Positions 51,646 through 63,789 of a DNA stretch of 64,000 nucleotides are shown piece after piece (position 1 is the stretch's first letter; each line of letters opens with the position of its first letter). The DNA comes from Lingula anatina. Taxonomy: Eukaryota; Brachiopoda; Lingulata; Lingulida; Lingulidae. The notes beneath the pieces are model-generated. The model was not told the DNA's origin and ran no database searches. It saw only the letters and a list, made by a program, of their open reading frames with translations. Made by a program: the position numbers and the translations under genes. Location: NCBI RefSeq assembly GCF_001039355.2, contig NW_019775706.1, positions 174,007-238,006 of the forward strand. The letters run 5' to 3'.

Positions 51646-52928
51646 TTAAAGCTGCTGGATATTTCTTGTCATCTTGTTTTCAATCCACATTCGGGTTGTT
51701 TTCTTATCACCTTCGTTTCCATAGAGATACTTCGAAATCTCCATAGAAACGACGCCTGTGTCCCGAAACCACATCCGGGACTTTGCTGAATTGTCTCCTT
51801 ATATTTATTGATGTTGGCACACCTATATTGTATCCATAGGGCCATTTTGACATCGCCATAGGTACCATGGCCGTGTCTCCGAACGAGAATGACACCATCA
51901 TTGATCTCGTTCGTATCATGGACAGAGGAGAGCCTTCCCTTCACCTCTATACCATCAACGTCACCATTCCCAGGAATGAGTAAGTAAATAAATTGAAAAG
52001 ATTAACATATATCCCAACAAAATAAATTGTGCCTACCTCAGGTCAAGTTCATTTATATTACTTAAGTCTTTTTTTTTTCGATTTTTATTCAGTTATTAAA
52101 TTGGGTACTCAATATGTTTAAATGTTTCATCTTAATATTCTTAAGATAACAAGATATGAAGTTATAATAATATTTATCTTTTATTTATCTATGTTACAGG
52201 CATGGTCATAAGTTGCGTTACATACAGGTGAGTACGTTGTCTCAAACATTTAGAAGTTGCTGTCTCTAAAAATGAAAAAAAAAAAAAAATAGTAATAACA
52301 GAGAAGCGCTTAAATAGATAATGTTTCGGACTCAGGTTGCTTTCTAGTGTTGTTCACAATGAATGTACCCTGGACTCATTCCCTATGAAAATATCGGTCT
52401 ACGTAGAGCGATCCAACTCCGAGGGAACTCTTGATGAATGCAATCAGATTAACAAAATAACACGCTTCCTCCTGGCATTGAAAAGAATGCAGAAAAACTG
52501 GTTATAATACAAGTACCTCGGAAACAAGAGGAGGCGTGTTAATCTGTAAAAATTACAGGATTCAGCGAGAGTCGCCTTGTAATGAATTGATCCACGTAGA
52601 CCGATAGTTTCAAATAAATCTGCTTTTCAGTTAGATATTATTCAACAATTTTTATATTTTTGCATTTGTCCATATTATAACTATATTCTATTATTTTTCT
52701 AGTTGTTTATCTACTTAATGAATTTTATTTTTGAGAGCAGGACGCGGTAAATATAATCTTCCTCATGCGTCTCATTTGCTGAATAGTTAATGGATTTTGC
52801 TATAGTTTACATTGCAAAAGAAGTAATAGATTTTATTACCGTTTATATTCTAGGTACGTTACACTACGATGAACCCCAGCGCTCCAGCCGTATTCTACCA
52901 GTGCGGTGATTTCTTCCTCTTTCAATAA
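51217..52928 (+). CDS. Secreted His-first protein, haplotype-1 copy, exons 3-6
   Basis: Exons 51217-51280, 51840-51979, 52200-52227 and 52854-52928, with the same lengths and phases as haplotype 2. Joined to the exons at 40801-41543 they also make 162 codons. Replacements relative to haplotype 2 are Asn for Lys at residue 79 and Leu for Ile at 160; other exon differences are synonymous. An AATAAA lies at 53123-53128. Confidence 0.85.
52387..52611. mobile_element. Palindromic MITE in the last intron (haplotype-1 copy)
   Basis: Same element and position as 49567-49791; the left tip differs by a substitution (AAAATATCGG instead of AAACTATCGG). Confidence 0.78.
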
Positions 52929-53403
52929 AAGCAAAGACGATCAGCGTGACTCTCTCTCTGATCAGGATTTTGCCGATCGATTAAAATTCCTAATCGGAAG
53001 AGGCAGCTACGAAAAATTGTGTTTTTTTTGTGCATCATGTGTCTTATACGTAGCTGGAGACTTATTGGATATTTGGATAAACGATATAAACGGAGATTTC
53101 CTATCTCTGTAACGACAAAGCAAATAAACGTCGGTTAAGTATTTTCGTTTGTTTAGTTCCGTTTAATTATTTTCTCTTAATTATGGCTTCAGTTTGAAAC
53201 AACGGGTAAAAGGGCAGTTGCCATTTTTAAACCAGAAGAAGGGTATTTCTTTTTCCTCACTTACGTAAGCGACTCAATGTATGTCAACAAAATATTTTTT
53301 GTTTGTAGAATTATAACATGTTTATCAATATGGACGGAATCTGTCACTTCGTAGCGAGATCTATCTGTGGTTAAAAATTGAGAAGTTTAAAATATCTTTT
53401 TTC

Positions 53404-55027
53404 AATGGCCTCAGAAATAAAATTATAATTTCCCAACCAATACCTCATCTGTTTACAGTCGGGTTTCATCAGACATTGCAGGCAAAGAAATATAGGCTGG
53501 TAGGTCTATATTATCAGTCTATTACACAAGCTATTGGAAAAACAACGTCTACGATTCTACAGAAATTACACAGCTGATTATACTTAACAACATTAAAGAC
53601 GCTCTACTTGAAATAACACTACATGTCTCTTTGCGAATAAAACTGTAATTACTGTTATTTGTGTGATGTCTTATCTTATCTTTTCTTTCATTTTGATTTT
53701 CAAGCGATGGATCCTGTTACAGGATTTTTGACTGAGCGTTGGTCTAGAGATTTAGACCGGAACTTGAGTCAACTTCGGTTCAGGCGAACTCTACGATGCT
53801 CCAATAAAATAGAATATTTCTTTCGTCTTAAAAAGAAATAATTCCTTATAAGCTGATCACAACTTTATCTTAATAACTGACGCATTATTGCATTTTATAA
53901 AACTAAAACTGGACTTTTAGCTCGGACCAAAGTGGACTAACATTTTTTTCTAAACTTTTTTTATGAATCCGACCCACCGTCTCCTAACCTCTTCGTTTAT
54001 CAGGTACAGTCTACAACGCCTTCATAGATATGACATTGAAAAGAGATATGCTGTACAGAATGATTTATCCTCCTTAATCGACAATGTATATTTTGATTAA
54101 CGATAACTGACTGTAACTACGTCATACGGCGGTGAATTCTACATTTGATTTTTGATTCATCAGGCTTTCAGCTGGAAGAGTGAGGGTCAATATATGGTAC
54201 GGATGTCAACCGTATTAGTAAATTAGAACAGAATGGACCAGTGTTCTTAATGGACAATCATCCCTGTCACATTCGCTTGGCAAGAAATGAAAGCTCTGCA
54301 ATCTGATCCTTGCACTAAGGTCACGTTCACAGCATTAAGGTTAAGCTTAAACGGCTCCGATATTTAATTACTAGGCACTGCAAGGATGGCGCACCTGTTG
54401 TGAATGCGACCTTATACTTAGAATTTTAATAAATTTACATTTACTATGATAATGACAATGAAGGGAGATTTTGCCAGTTTTAAGAGATGTTGCTCTGTCT
54501 ACTATGCTCTCATTGCAGAAAGATATCCTTCTTCGCTCTTGGGTAAACGGAGGCAGCAGCAACATGCTTACAGCAGAGTTTCTTTTGTCTCCTTATTCCT
54601 AATAAAGATAAGTAAGAACACATACCAAGTGAATGATGGCAAATGATGATGATGATAGCAATAATTATAATTAACGGCAGCGTCCGAGGCACTTTACGAC
54701 AAAATTCAACTTGGCCGTAATTGTTCAAGTATGACAATTATCGATAGGTTCCAGGCAACAAGGCGACAGTTCTTGCTGATAGAATCAGAAAGGAAAAAAG
54801 TGATTTCCTGGCTAAGGGGGCGAAATAAATTTGCTTTGAGAATATCGCGGTCGTTGACATGCGTGGATAGTCGTTTTGTCACAAACAAATTAATAACATG
54901 GATGTGGAGATGACATAAAGAAAAATAATACTTAGAATCAAGGATAATCTGACTATGCCTGTCACGAGAGCACGCACTCTGTGCTTCTGTGTCTTTTATG
55001 CTCCGAGGTCGCATTTACAACAGAAGT
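53404..55027. other. Non-coding DNA downstream of the secreted-protein gene
   Basis: No gene is recognised. Short ORFs (for example 53659-53841, 54706-55014) have no domain and no splice context. A small GAT-rich patch lies near 54640. Confidence 0.4.
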
Positions 55028-55192
55028 TGATCCGTGGACTAACTGATCCGCACATCAAATATGGCCGACCCCTTGAAAGCTAACCGCCCAATCCCCGCGG
55101 GGAATCTATTCATTGTTTATTAGGGAATTTTGCAGCAAGCTTTCAAGTAGGTCGGTCATATATGATCCCCTGTTCTGTTAGTCCACGGATCA
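55028..55192. mobile_element. MITE 1 of a cluster (165 bp, long inverted repeats)
   Basis: Left tip TGATCCGTGGACTAAC, right tip GTTAGTCCACGGATCA, an exact 16-bp inverse pair. Further in, ATATGGCCGACC...TTGAAAGCT pairs with AGCTTTCAA...GGTCGGTCATAT. No coding content. Confidence 0.8.
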
Positions 55193-55228
55193 GTTTGTTC
55201 TGAATAGGCCCTCAAACCCCATTTCCAT

Positions 55229-55450
55229 AGACAAACAATCAGTCTACGTGGCTCGACCAAACTCTGCGGGGACTCTAGCTGAGTGCAATCAACTTAACTG
55301 AATAACACGCCCCCTCTTGTTCCCATCGTACTCGTATAATCACCAGCTTTTCTGTATTCTAATAAACGCCGAGAGGAGGCATGCCAATCGGTTAAACTGA
55401 TTGCACTCAGCTAGAATCCTCCCAGAGTTGGGTCGATACCATTGGTGTCT
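55229..55450. mobile_element. MITE 2 of a cluster, related to the element at 49567-49791
   Basis: Left AGACAAACAAT...CAGTCTACGTGGCTCGACC; right GGTCGATACCATTGGTGTCT. The interior arms pair around TAGCTGAGTGCAATCA. Words such as GTCTACGT, GCGGG(G/A)ACTC and TGCAATCA are shared with the element at 49567-49791. Confidence 0.7.
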
Positions 55451-55452
55451 AA

Positions 55453-55664
55453 GGGCCCCTTTACACTGGACGGCGTCCTTTCTGCGTCCAGCAGTACGGC
55501 CCTATTTGAGAGTTAAAAAATTATAATACTTTACGTGCCGACAACTGGCCGACCATTGAACATTCATTCTGATACAGAATCAATGCCCGTGCCTCCTTAT
55601 TAAGACCACAGCGATGGCAAATTTCATGGTCGCAGAAAGGACGCCGCCCAGTGTAAAGGGGGTA
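55453..55664. mobile_element. MITE 3 of a cluster (about 212 bp)
   Basis: Left CCCCTTTACACTGGACGGCG followed by TCCTTTCTGCG; the right end is the inverse, CGCAGAAAGGACGCCGCCCA then GTGTAAAGGGGG. TAA on both sides (55450-55452 and 55665-55667) fits a Harbinger-like 3-bp target duplication. No coding content. Confidence 0.78.
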
Positions 55665-56191
55665 TAAGGGAATGGGTTAATGGAAAAAGAGTTTACAATA
55701 TCTGTTGGTTGAGTTGGAGAACCTGTCTACTCCGGACTTGGGCTATCCCCGCAGGTGCTGGACAATATATTTTTCTTCTACTTCCACACGCATACTCATG
55801 AAGATACCAATATATCTCTTTTACATTAAACGCTATCCCTCCATCAAAGTTCATTTAATTTCCTCTGCTTAAAATTTCTTCCTTTCTTCAAAACTCCGTT
55901 AATTTCCTCTCACAGAATTTTCCTCCTTTAAAGCTCATTTCTGAACTTTAAGTGTTTCAGAAAAAAAAGATATCTTTGTTCTTTAGCCTTCTGCGCTGCT
56001 CCTACTTAATCAAAGACGCATCTCCCGTGTACCATCATTAATCCTTATGATTGTTTGGCTTTATTCCAAGAAATAATCGTCTTTTTGAGTTAGGTTTATA
56101 ATAAAGCTTTCAAAGCACGTCAATCTCACTTTGGGAAAGTATAAAATGTAAAAAGTACCGGGAAAAAGCCGTTGCCAGTTTGTCTGTCCGC

Positions 56192-56196
<5 letters not shown>

Positions 56197-56223
<27 letters not shown>

Positions 56224-56320
56224 GCGTGTGTGTGTTTGTGTGCATGTATGTGTGCGTGCGTGCGTGCTTGTGTGTTTGTGTATGTATGTATGAATGTATA
56301 TGTTTGTGTGTGTAAGAATG
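56197..56320. repeat. (GT)n microsatellite, interrupted
   Basis: GT run at about 56198-56222 followed by decayed GTGTGC/GTAT units to about 56313. The His/Thr-rich ORF across it is an artefact. Confidence 0.88.
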
Positions 56321-57269
56321 AGAGAGAGCTGAGTAGGAGGGGCTTATAAACACTGAGAAAAGAAAATAGTGGCAGGAAGAGGGCGGGGAGGGGGTGGGGG
56401 TGCGGAGCACTTAGACTCCTGCTCCTGCGAGCAAGATAGACTTAGGCTGTATTCCCAGAGCTTTTAGATCGATCTACCCCCGCGGGGAGTCTCACTAGAT
56501 TACTGTCAGATAATCCGGCTTAAATGTCCGTCCCGCCTACTACAAGCTGTAAGGGGGGTAATTAACTTTCGTGTCCGCTCGGCTGACAGCTATTTAGCGT
56601 GAACCCCTCTGGAAATGGGGTCATAGCTGAAAGAAGTGAGAGGATTAGCCTATGAACCCCCCCCCCCCCCCACGACATGTAGCCATGTGATTATTGCAGG
56701 CCAGATCATATAATTGTCAGAGCTTCAAAATGAAGGCAGGTCTATTACTATATACAGGACATAGCATAATATAAAGGTATTGGTTTTATTTGCAATAATA
56801 TCGTTGGTTTTATTTGCGGAACTCCTCGCCCTACATCTTCAATCAAATTCCACCAAATTCCAAACTACGGACCCACTGATACATGTACTATGTCGATTTT
56901 TTGCCACTCACAGTATTAATCTCCATACAAGTTTGGTTTTCATTTGAACTTCTTTCAGTTGAATCTAATAAAATAGAGATCATCAAGCAATAATATCTAT
57001 ATTATCTAAATAAGATTGTATTTCTGATTATATGGTAAAAATTGATTACTTTTTTGCGTTTAGACACTGATTCCATTGATTCTGCTAACTACTGTATTGA
57101 AAAAAAGTAGGGATTAGAGATACATTTTGGTTAGAATCCTGTGACAGTTTCATCTTAACCTCATTTAGGTTCAAATGGGTTCTTTGAAAGTGTGCATTTA
57201 ATTTTTCCCGAATATTTTTCAATATAGTTGCTAACGTGTTGCCTTCAGACTTCAGTTTCATGGCCTTCT

Positions 57270-57510
57270 CTTTGAACATGACCCCTTGCCGCGGGCACTT
57301 TATTCAACGCAACTTCTCGAGCTGAGCCATCGTTCTGTCACTTATCAGTAGATTTATTCCCCCAAAGACAACCTCAAGGCAATTACCGCACCAATCAATC
57401 GTGAGCCAACATGTCTGACGGAGAAAAATACTCTCATTCTTCCCAGTTAATCACCTCGTTTATTGAAACTCCGCACCACGCATTGAATCACCGCGTGCGT
57501 CGGATGTCAA
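57270..57510. promoter_or_regulatory. Candidate regulatory island
   Basis: Mixed-composition block in AT-rich surroundings, with ACCAATCAATCGTGAG, GTTAATCACC, CGTTTATTGAAA and GCATTGAATCACC. No ORF. Only a guess from the density of homeodomain-like words. Confidence 0.2.
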
Positions 57511-58441
57511 GGTTTTCACAAAAGCAAGTTTGAACTTGCAATTTACTCAAGTGCCGTTTTCAAAAAAGTACCTAGAAAGAAACCAAAGGAAATAGGTATG
57601 AGCTACACGCAACTAGGTCTATTTTGTAATGAGTTTTCGTATTGTCATGTTCGCGTGTCAGAGAAGAATTCCAGGTGTTATGCAATCACCAACGCCTGGA
57701 AATTTTCCAGGACCTGTTTCTGAAGCAAATGCAAGCGAACTATGGTTCCCGAGTTAATAACGTAAGTGCATATAGGAGTGCGTGCAAAATTGTCGTTCAG
57801 AAACAGCAGGTATTAAACAGCATGCAATTGCAATACTTGGGAAGGAACGGTAACAAATGCCCGTAAAATACTTAATAGTCATGGAACACCAAAGACCGAT
57901 CACTGTCTTATAACAGAGAATTATACACATCAGAAATGTATAACCAGGGCAAATGTCACTGGAAATAAGTTTATGTTGGAATCAAAAATGGAAAAGGCCT
58001 CAGTAAAAGGAGCATTTTCATTTTTTTTCACCCATTACTTGTTTTTCTTACCCCAACTTTTTCTCATTTCAGGCCCTCCAATTAACAAGGCCATTTTATC
58101 TGAAAAAACAACGACAATAACAAATTTATTATGTCGCCTATGATGAGAATATTGAAAGGAACAGCAAAATGGCCTCAATTAAAGGTGCATATTTAGATAA
58201 CTTAAACTTTGTTTTTATCATTCTTATCATTTTGAACAACAATGCCCGTAAACAAGGAAGCAGGTATTAGATACTGCAAGGGTAAAGGCTTATTAACATT
58301 TTCTTTTCGATGGGTCTGGATGGAGCTTATCTAAACGGTTACTAGTTTAAAAAAACTGATTCACCGAAGCAACTTTCTTCAAATATGACACAAAATCATC
58401 CAAGGCAAGGTAATGCATAGGGAGACAACACACACGCACAC

Positions 58442-58524
58442 AAACATACACGCAAACGCGACAAACACACACACACACACAAAATGCATGCAAGGACGCC
58501 CCCCACACACTCGCAAACGCGCGT

Positions 58525-58570
<46 letters not shown>
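58442..58570. repeat. (CA)n microsatellite, interrupted
   Basis: CA runs at about 58467-58480 and 58527-58570, with CGCAAACGCG interruptions. Overlapping ORFs on both strands are artefacts. Confidence 0.9.
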
Positions 58571-58572
<2 letters not shown>

Positions 58573-58599
58573 CATCACCTTACCAACACACATACTTTT

Positions 58600-61500
58600 T
58601 CAGTGAATAGCTGCCTAGCTTGCCCTATGGAATGTACGATCATATTGAAGTCCTTACACATCGAGGTACCTATCCAGTCCGGCCATTATGTAAGAAAATC
58701 ACGTAAACGGATTTTTCGAGCTCGACAATACCGATTAATTTTAAACAAAGCTAAGCAGCAGACAGCAAACCCGTGGAGAACTTTTTCAACTTGTGAAAGA
58801 AAGGTAGTTAAACCGTGTAGCATAATTGCATGGTAGGAACCGTCAAAGTGGGCTAGTCCACTACAGTGATATGAATATAACGCCATCATCGATAGCGAGA
58901 GGGGTCTTCGTGTGCAATTCACAGAGTCAGTCCATGAAGTGACTCTCAGAAAGAGGTCCAGGAAGCTGTCCGTTACCGTTGACCAATAAAAAACAAGACA
59001 CGTTGCAATTAGCCACTGTGACTTGATATAACGGCAGATTCTCTTTTCAGCTCATTAGCTTCACGATTGCGCAGAGTTTCTGGAACTTGCTGGAACTCTG
59101 ACATATTAGCCTGAAAATCACAGGGGAAATCTTCACGCAGGATTTCAACTAAGCCGGCCTGACAAGTATTACTTAGAGCTTTGTAACTGAAAGAAATCAC
59201 GACCAGAGACCACGGTCGGGTCTGTGTGCGCTTTTAACACGAAGAGCTTTAGGACAGAAGGGTTGGGAAAACCAAAATCTCTCGAGGCGAGCCTCGGTAG
59301 CCTGGTACGGAGCAAAACATTTTGGCTTCCGGTGTCAAAGAAGTAAGTGTAATACGTTATTGACTAAGCATAAAACGCGCGTTAAAAAATTTAAAAAAGT
59401 GCTTTTCTATGCTTTGTCATTAGAGAAGAAAGAAATACAGTATCCCTGTTGCCTATATGGCAATACGAGTAATTTTATATGTCAGAAGATACATATATGC
59501 GGATGTTCTCCATTAGTTATTTGTCAGATATATTCCCTACAACAAAATCACTTTTGTGCCTAAAACTAGTCTGACTAGGTAACTAATAACATAACTCTTG
59601 TCTTTAAGGAAACAGACTATGAAACAGATGCCAAAAAGTTAAATACTAATCCTTGTAAATTTTGCGATTTACTGATTATACTAGTCTATAAGGAAACAAC
59701 CGAAGGATAGTAGCGTGTACATTTATCTTCGTAGCTTGTCGCGTTATTTCGCCAAATAATTGATGGATTTAAGGAAACAGACCAGGGCACAGATAAGGAA
59801 ATATAATGCGTTTATCCTTGAAAGCTCTTGCGTGCTATCATCTACCTGATGGGTGACTGAACTACGTAAACTGATAGCATACAATAGTGGCTCTAGTATT
59901 TTGCTAAGGGGATCCGAACGGGGGGGGGGGGAGGGGGGGGGCAGGGGGGAGGGCAGATGAGAACATTTCTTTGCCTTGTCTCACACAGCAAATATGATTT
60001 AGGATAATTTTACTGTAACACGCACATGTAGGTCACAGTAATGCAAGCAGAGACGTTTAGTTTTGTGTCGTTTAGCTTACTGATTTTAGCAGGAGCACGG
60101 TTGAAAAGAGCCGTCTGAGGCTGGAGGTAGGGGCAGGACCTATCCCTGGAACCCATCCCGTGACGTATGCTAACCAGCCATAACATTCTAAAATGCAATC
60201 GCGAAGCAAATAGTTTTAAAAATGCCTGTATGGAAAAGATGACGAACAGATGACGTGCTGTATCGTTTTATTCGCAGCTGTGTCAGAGCGCTGCCTTGAA
60301 TATTTGACACGGCGGTACCTTGAACGTCAAACTCTTGTGGACATGCACACTCAATGCACACTCGATCGAGAGAGGATGGCAGCGAGAGTGTTATCTGACA
60401 TACAATAAGTATTTGCATTTCATCGAAACGCTAAAAGCGATATTATCAATTTTGCTATATTCCTACATTCATTCGCTTTTTGTCCTATCATAAAATGTAG
60501 TTAATGCAAATTAAGAAAAGTAATGCATTCTACAGGTCAGTTAGAGTACACAATTCATTACTGCATGGTTTATAATACCACCTTAGTTTTCAGTCTACCA
60601 TGCTATGAAGAGGAAGCATGGCCATTTTAACATACTGAGAAAAGGAAACAAGTTTCTTAGCTTAACGAAAGCTGCAGTATTTTGGCCTTTTTTTCGTGAA
60701 TTTTGGGTTGAACAAATAAATATTGTAGTGAAGACGCTGTATTTACTGCATCGACAAAGCTCTAATTTTGCTGCCTTTATCGTCGTTGCTTCTACTTTCT
60801 CCGAAATATTAGATACTTCATTTTTTTAAAATTCGCGACAATATTTGAGTATTTTCGTGTTTTAATAGCAGATGTCCGTAAGAATCAAATTTGGATGGCC
60901 ACGGCACAAAAATTAGGAAAACTAGGTCCTTTAGGGTGTTCGATACGATATAAAGACCAACATTTGGTAAAACGGCTTTCCCGCATTTCTTTTATGTGAA
61001 CTGCTTGTTTCAATGTTAGTGCAATAACAATAAATACTTTTAATTGAGCTCAAAATTTGTGTTGCTTTATTCATCACTCTACTTGCTTCTGCACACAAGG
61101 TAATCCAGAGTCAAACGTCAAACTTGCTGTTTTGTAACTTAGTGTTGGAAAGTGAATCGGTCTCCGACGTAACTTCTTATTAGGGTTTTATCGTGGAAAT
61201 TGACATTGACGACGATAACCGAACAGCACTCTGGTAAGAGTGTTTGTTTTATTTTTTCCGTCTTAAAAATTTCGTTTTCTTAGGGGATATGAGCCTACAG
61301 TCACGCTGTTGCATTAAACGAAAGCGTTATTTCGCCTCTACAATGCCCTTCAAGCCGTTCAAGAAAGTTTCCTAGCACTGGACTGCAGTGCTTATGGTCG
61401 TGTTTAAACTGGCCATAAGACAGCGTTGACAGATAGTATAGAAAGAGAACTGTTGAGATCTTTCACCCTAAAATGCAGTTGTCTAGCCATCAGCTGGAAT

Positions 61501-62159
61501 TAGCAAGTCAACACCGAAGTGTTTTGATGCGACAGCATCAAACTGTTTATTTCCGTATTATCTAACCAGTAAATGGAAAAAATCCTCACGCACGGAAAAC
61601 GTTTACCCAAATTAATCCATTTTCTTTTAAAAGAATTAGAACGTTGTTTCCAATTGAATTGAGTGCATGGTTATATCATAAAGAAAAATGGATTAATGTC
61701 ATTGACACAAAACTGATACGGCACTTGAAGAAATTGATCTATTTTTTTAGTGCAATTTGACAGCACCTCTTAATGAACTTCGATTGATTTGCCTAGCGTT
61801 CATCAGTTTGATAATTTCAAAGAGATTGCGTTTTAGAAAAAATGCTTTTGATAGTTATAGGGGTATTATTATACACTATTAGTATTGCAAATCAGCATCT
61901 AGTTGGCTTGAATACACACAAAACACAGCTAGCATTGTGTACTAGGGTGTACATTGGCCTTTACCTCAAATGATTGACAAATTTTTGTCCTTTTATTTCA
62001 TAATTTTAATCTTATACATTTTCAAGGTGATTGTCAAACAATGGATATTTTAATTAGTTTGACAGGTGTTTTAGAGGATCTGAAGTGTCATTATTGTGCA
62101 AGCAGCTATTTAGGTGCAATTTTGACCTTGAAGTTCATCATATCACCTTTGGTCAGTTA
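58600..62159. other. Non-coding DNA, no recognisable gene
   Basis: AT-rich, with a G-rich tract at 59919-59955 (several runs of G, potential quadruplex). Short ORFs have no domain or splice context. Confidence 0.4.
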
Positions 62160-62837
62160 TGCCCCTATTTCACACAGACCACGAATCCCACGAATGGCCA
62201 TGAATTGACAAATTTCACGATTCGTGGTTGGATCGTAATCAGTTCGTGAAGTTCTTAACAGATTCGTATATATTCGTAGTCAGTTCCTGCACTTCTTGAC
62301 CAACAGGAATGGGTGGCAAAAACTTTGATGCCCCTATTTCACACAGACCACGAATCCCACGAATCGCCAGGAATTGAAAATTTGGTTGAATCGTAATCAG
62401 TTCGTGAAGTTCTTAACAGATTCGTATATAATCGTAGTAAGTTCTTGCAATTCTTGATCAATCGGGAATTCGTGGCAAAAATTTTGAGCTGTTCATATAT
62501 TTGGGCCACGAACTCCCGATTCCAAAAAATCGTAGTAAATTTCTGGACAATATTCGTGCGATTCCAGCCGAATCCCACGAATATTCGAAACACTATCGCA
62601 CCTGTATCGTAACTGAATCGTAGAGCGTGTCGAATTAGACCAGAAAATTGGCAAAATCTCACGATTCCAGCCGAATCCCACGAATATTCGTAACACTATC
62701 GTACCTGTATCGTAAGTGAATCGAGAGCGTGTCGAATAAGACCAGAAAATTGGCAAAATCTCACGAATTTCACGAATCCTAAAATTTGTCAATTCCTGGC
62801 GATTCGTGGGATTCGTGGTCTGTGTGAAATAGGGGCC
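62160..62837. mobile_element. Palindromic Harbinger-like MITE with internal tandem duplications, 678 bp
   Basis: Left tip TGCCCCTATTTCACACAGAC, right tip the inverse, GTCTGTGTGAAATAGGGGCC; the arms pair over about 50 bp. TTA flanks both sides (62157-62159 and 62838-62840). The left end occurs twice in tandem (62160 and 62329, unit 169 bp), and an interior block repeats at 62570 and 62663 (unit 93 bp). CACGAAT/ATTCGTG words recur throughout. Two minus-strand ORFs here (62339-62662, 62493-62792) are by-products of the repeats. Confidence 0.82.
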
Positions 62838-63704
62838 TTACAGGGACAAATCACAAGTTTTACTTTAATGTAGAAAGCTCAACATAGATCACCGTTCAGG
62901 TGCCGGAGTGTTTACATACCTTCTTTTTAAATCACTGGGTGTTTTTAGGGTCAATATGGCATCTTTATCCCTTCCAGTACAAAATTCGCTCGTTTACAGG
63001 CCTATTTTGTAAATTGCGACTTAGTATCTTGTGTTGGTTGGCATAAATAAATTTTAAATCAGTAAAGCACATTTCCATAGATAATAATACCTAAGCTATA
63101 CCAGCAATTATAATAAAAGTCTATTTGTAAATTTTTGATTTAATCTAAAATTCCCTCTGCAAGAACATTCATACTCGGTTTGTTATTGTGTGAGTTAGTA
63201 AAACATAGAGACGTGTCAATAAATCAATTTTAGATGATATGATGCACATATTTGTTTGTTAAAAGTTAAAAAATATTTAACACCACAGTCCCCTGTATCA
63301 TTTAAATGACATTTTATCACCACGTTTTTATGACCCCAATGTAAAGAGGCACGTTGCCTGTTGCTTTGCATATTTTGCGAATGTAATTGTATACGGTACA
63401 TGTGTGTCTGCTTACATTCAGTGAGCAATAATTACATCAAGGCAAATCAATTGAAAGACCAACACGCCAGCGTACACTGTAAAAACAGTGCTTAGCATTT
63501 AAATACATACAACATACGTTAAGCACCTATACGCATTTAGAAATATGTGGAAAAGCTAAGCACGTATAGCTTTTCAAGCATTTCACAGAAGAAAATGTTA
63601 GACACGTTGACAGTGTAATACGTTTAGCTATGTGCTTAGCTTCACCGATATATGGATCTATAATCAGTCTATCACAAACTAAGCACATTGGCTAAGCACT
63701 TCCC

Positions 63705-63789
63705 CTGCTAAGCGCGTGAGGCTGCTAAACATATGGAGCTGCTATAGGCGTGGAATTCCTAAACGCGTGGAGCTGCTGAACAATACCCT
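63705..63789. repeat. Degenerate 17-bp tandem repeat (five units)
   Basis: Units resemble CTGCTAAGCGCGTGGAG and start at 63705, 63722, 63739, 63756 and 63773, the last one decayed. Nearby, GCTAAGCAC-like words are also scattered over 63490-63705. Confidence 0.75.

Larger units (their letters stand above)
50786..53403. repeat. Haplotype-1 contig, right part (exons 3-6 of the secreted-protein gene)
   Basis: Collinear with 47952-50583 with scattered differences. After 53403 the sequence is unique (AATGGCCTCAG), whereas the other copy stops at an n. Confidence 0.85.

Noticed and set aside
36398-53403. Two tandem paralogues of the secreted-protein gene
   Set aside because: The exon order 1-2, 1-2, 3-6, 3-6, single n joins and a filled/empty insertion site point to two haplotypes of one gene.
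58347-58610. Cys/Val-rich and His/Thr-rich ORFs
   Set aside because: Translations of (CA)n/(GT)n; also at 7859-8092 and 56126-56410.
62339-62792. Two ORFs of about 100 codons with repeated RIFVGFGWNR motifs
   Set aside because: The peptide repeats mirror the 93-bp DNA repeat inside a MITE; no start or domain evidence.
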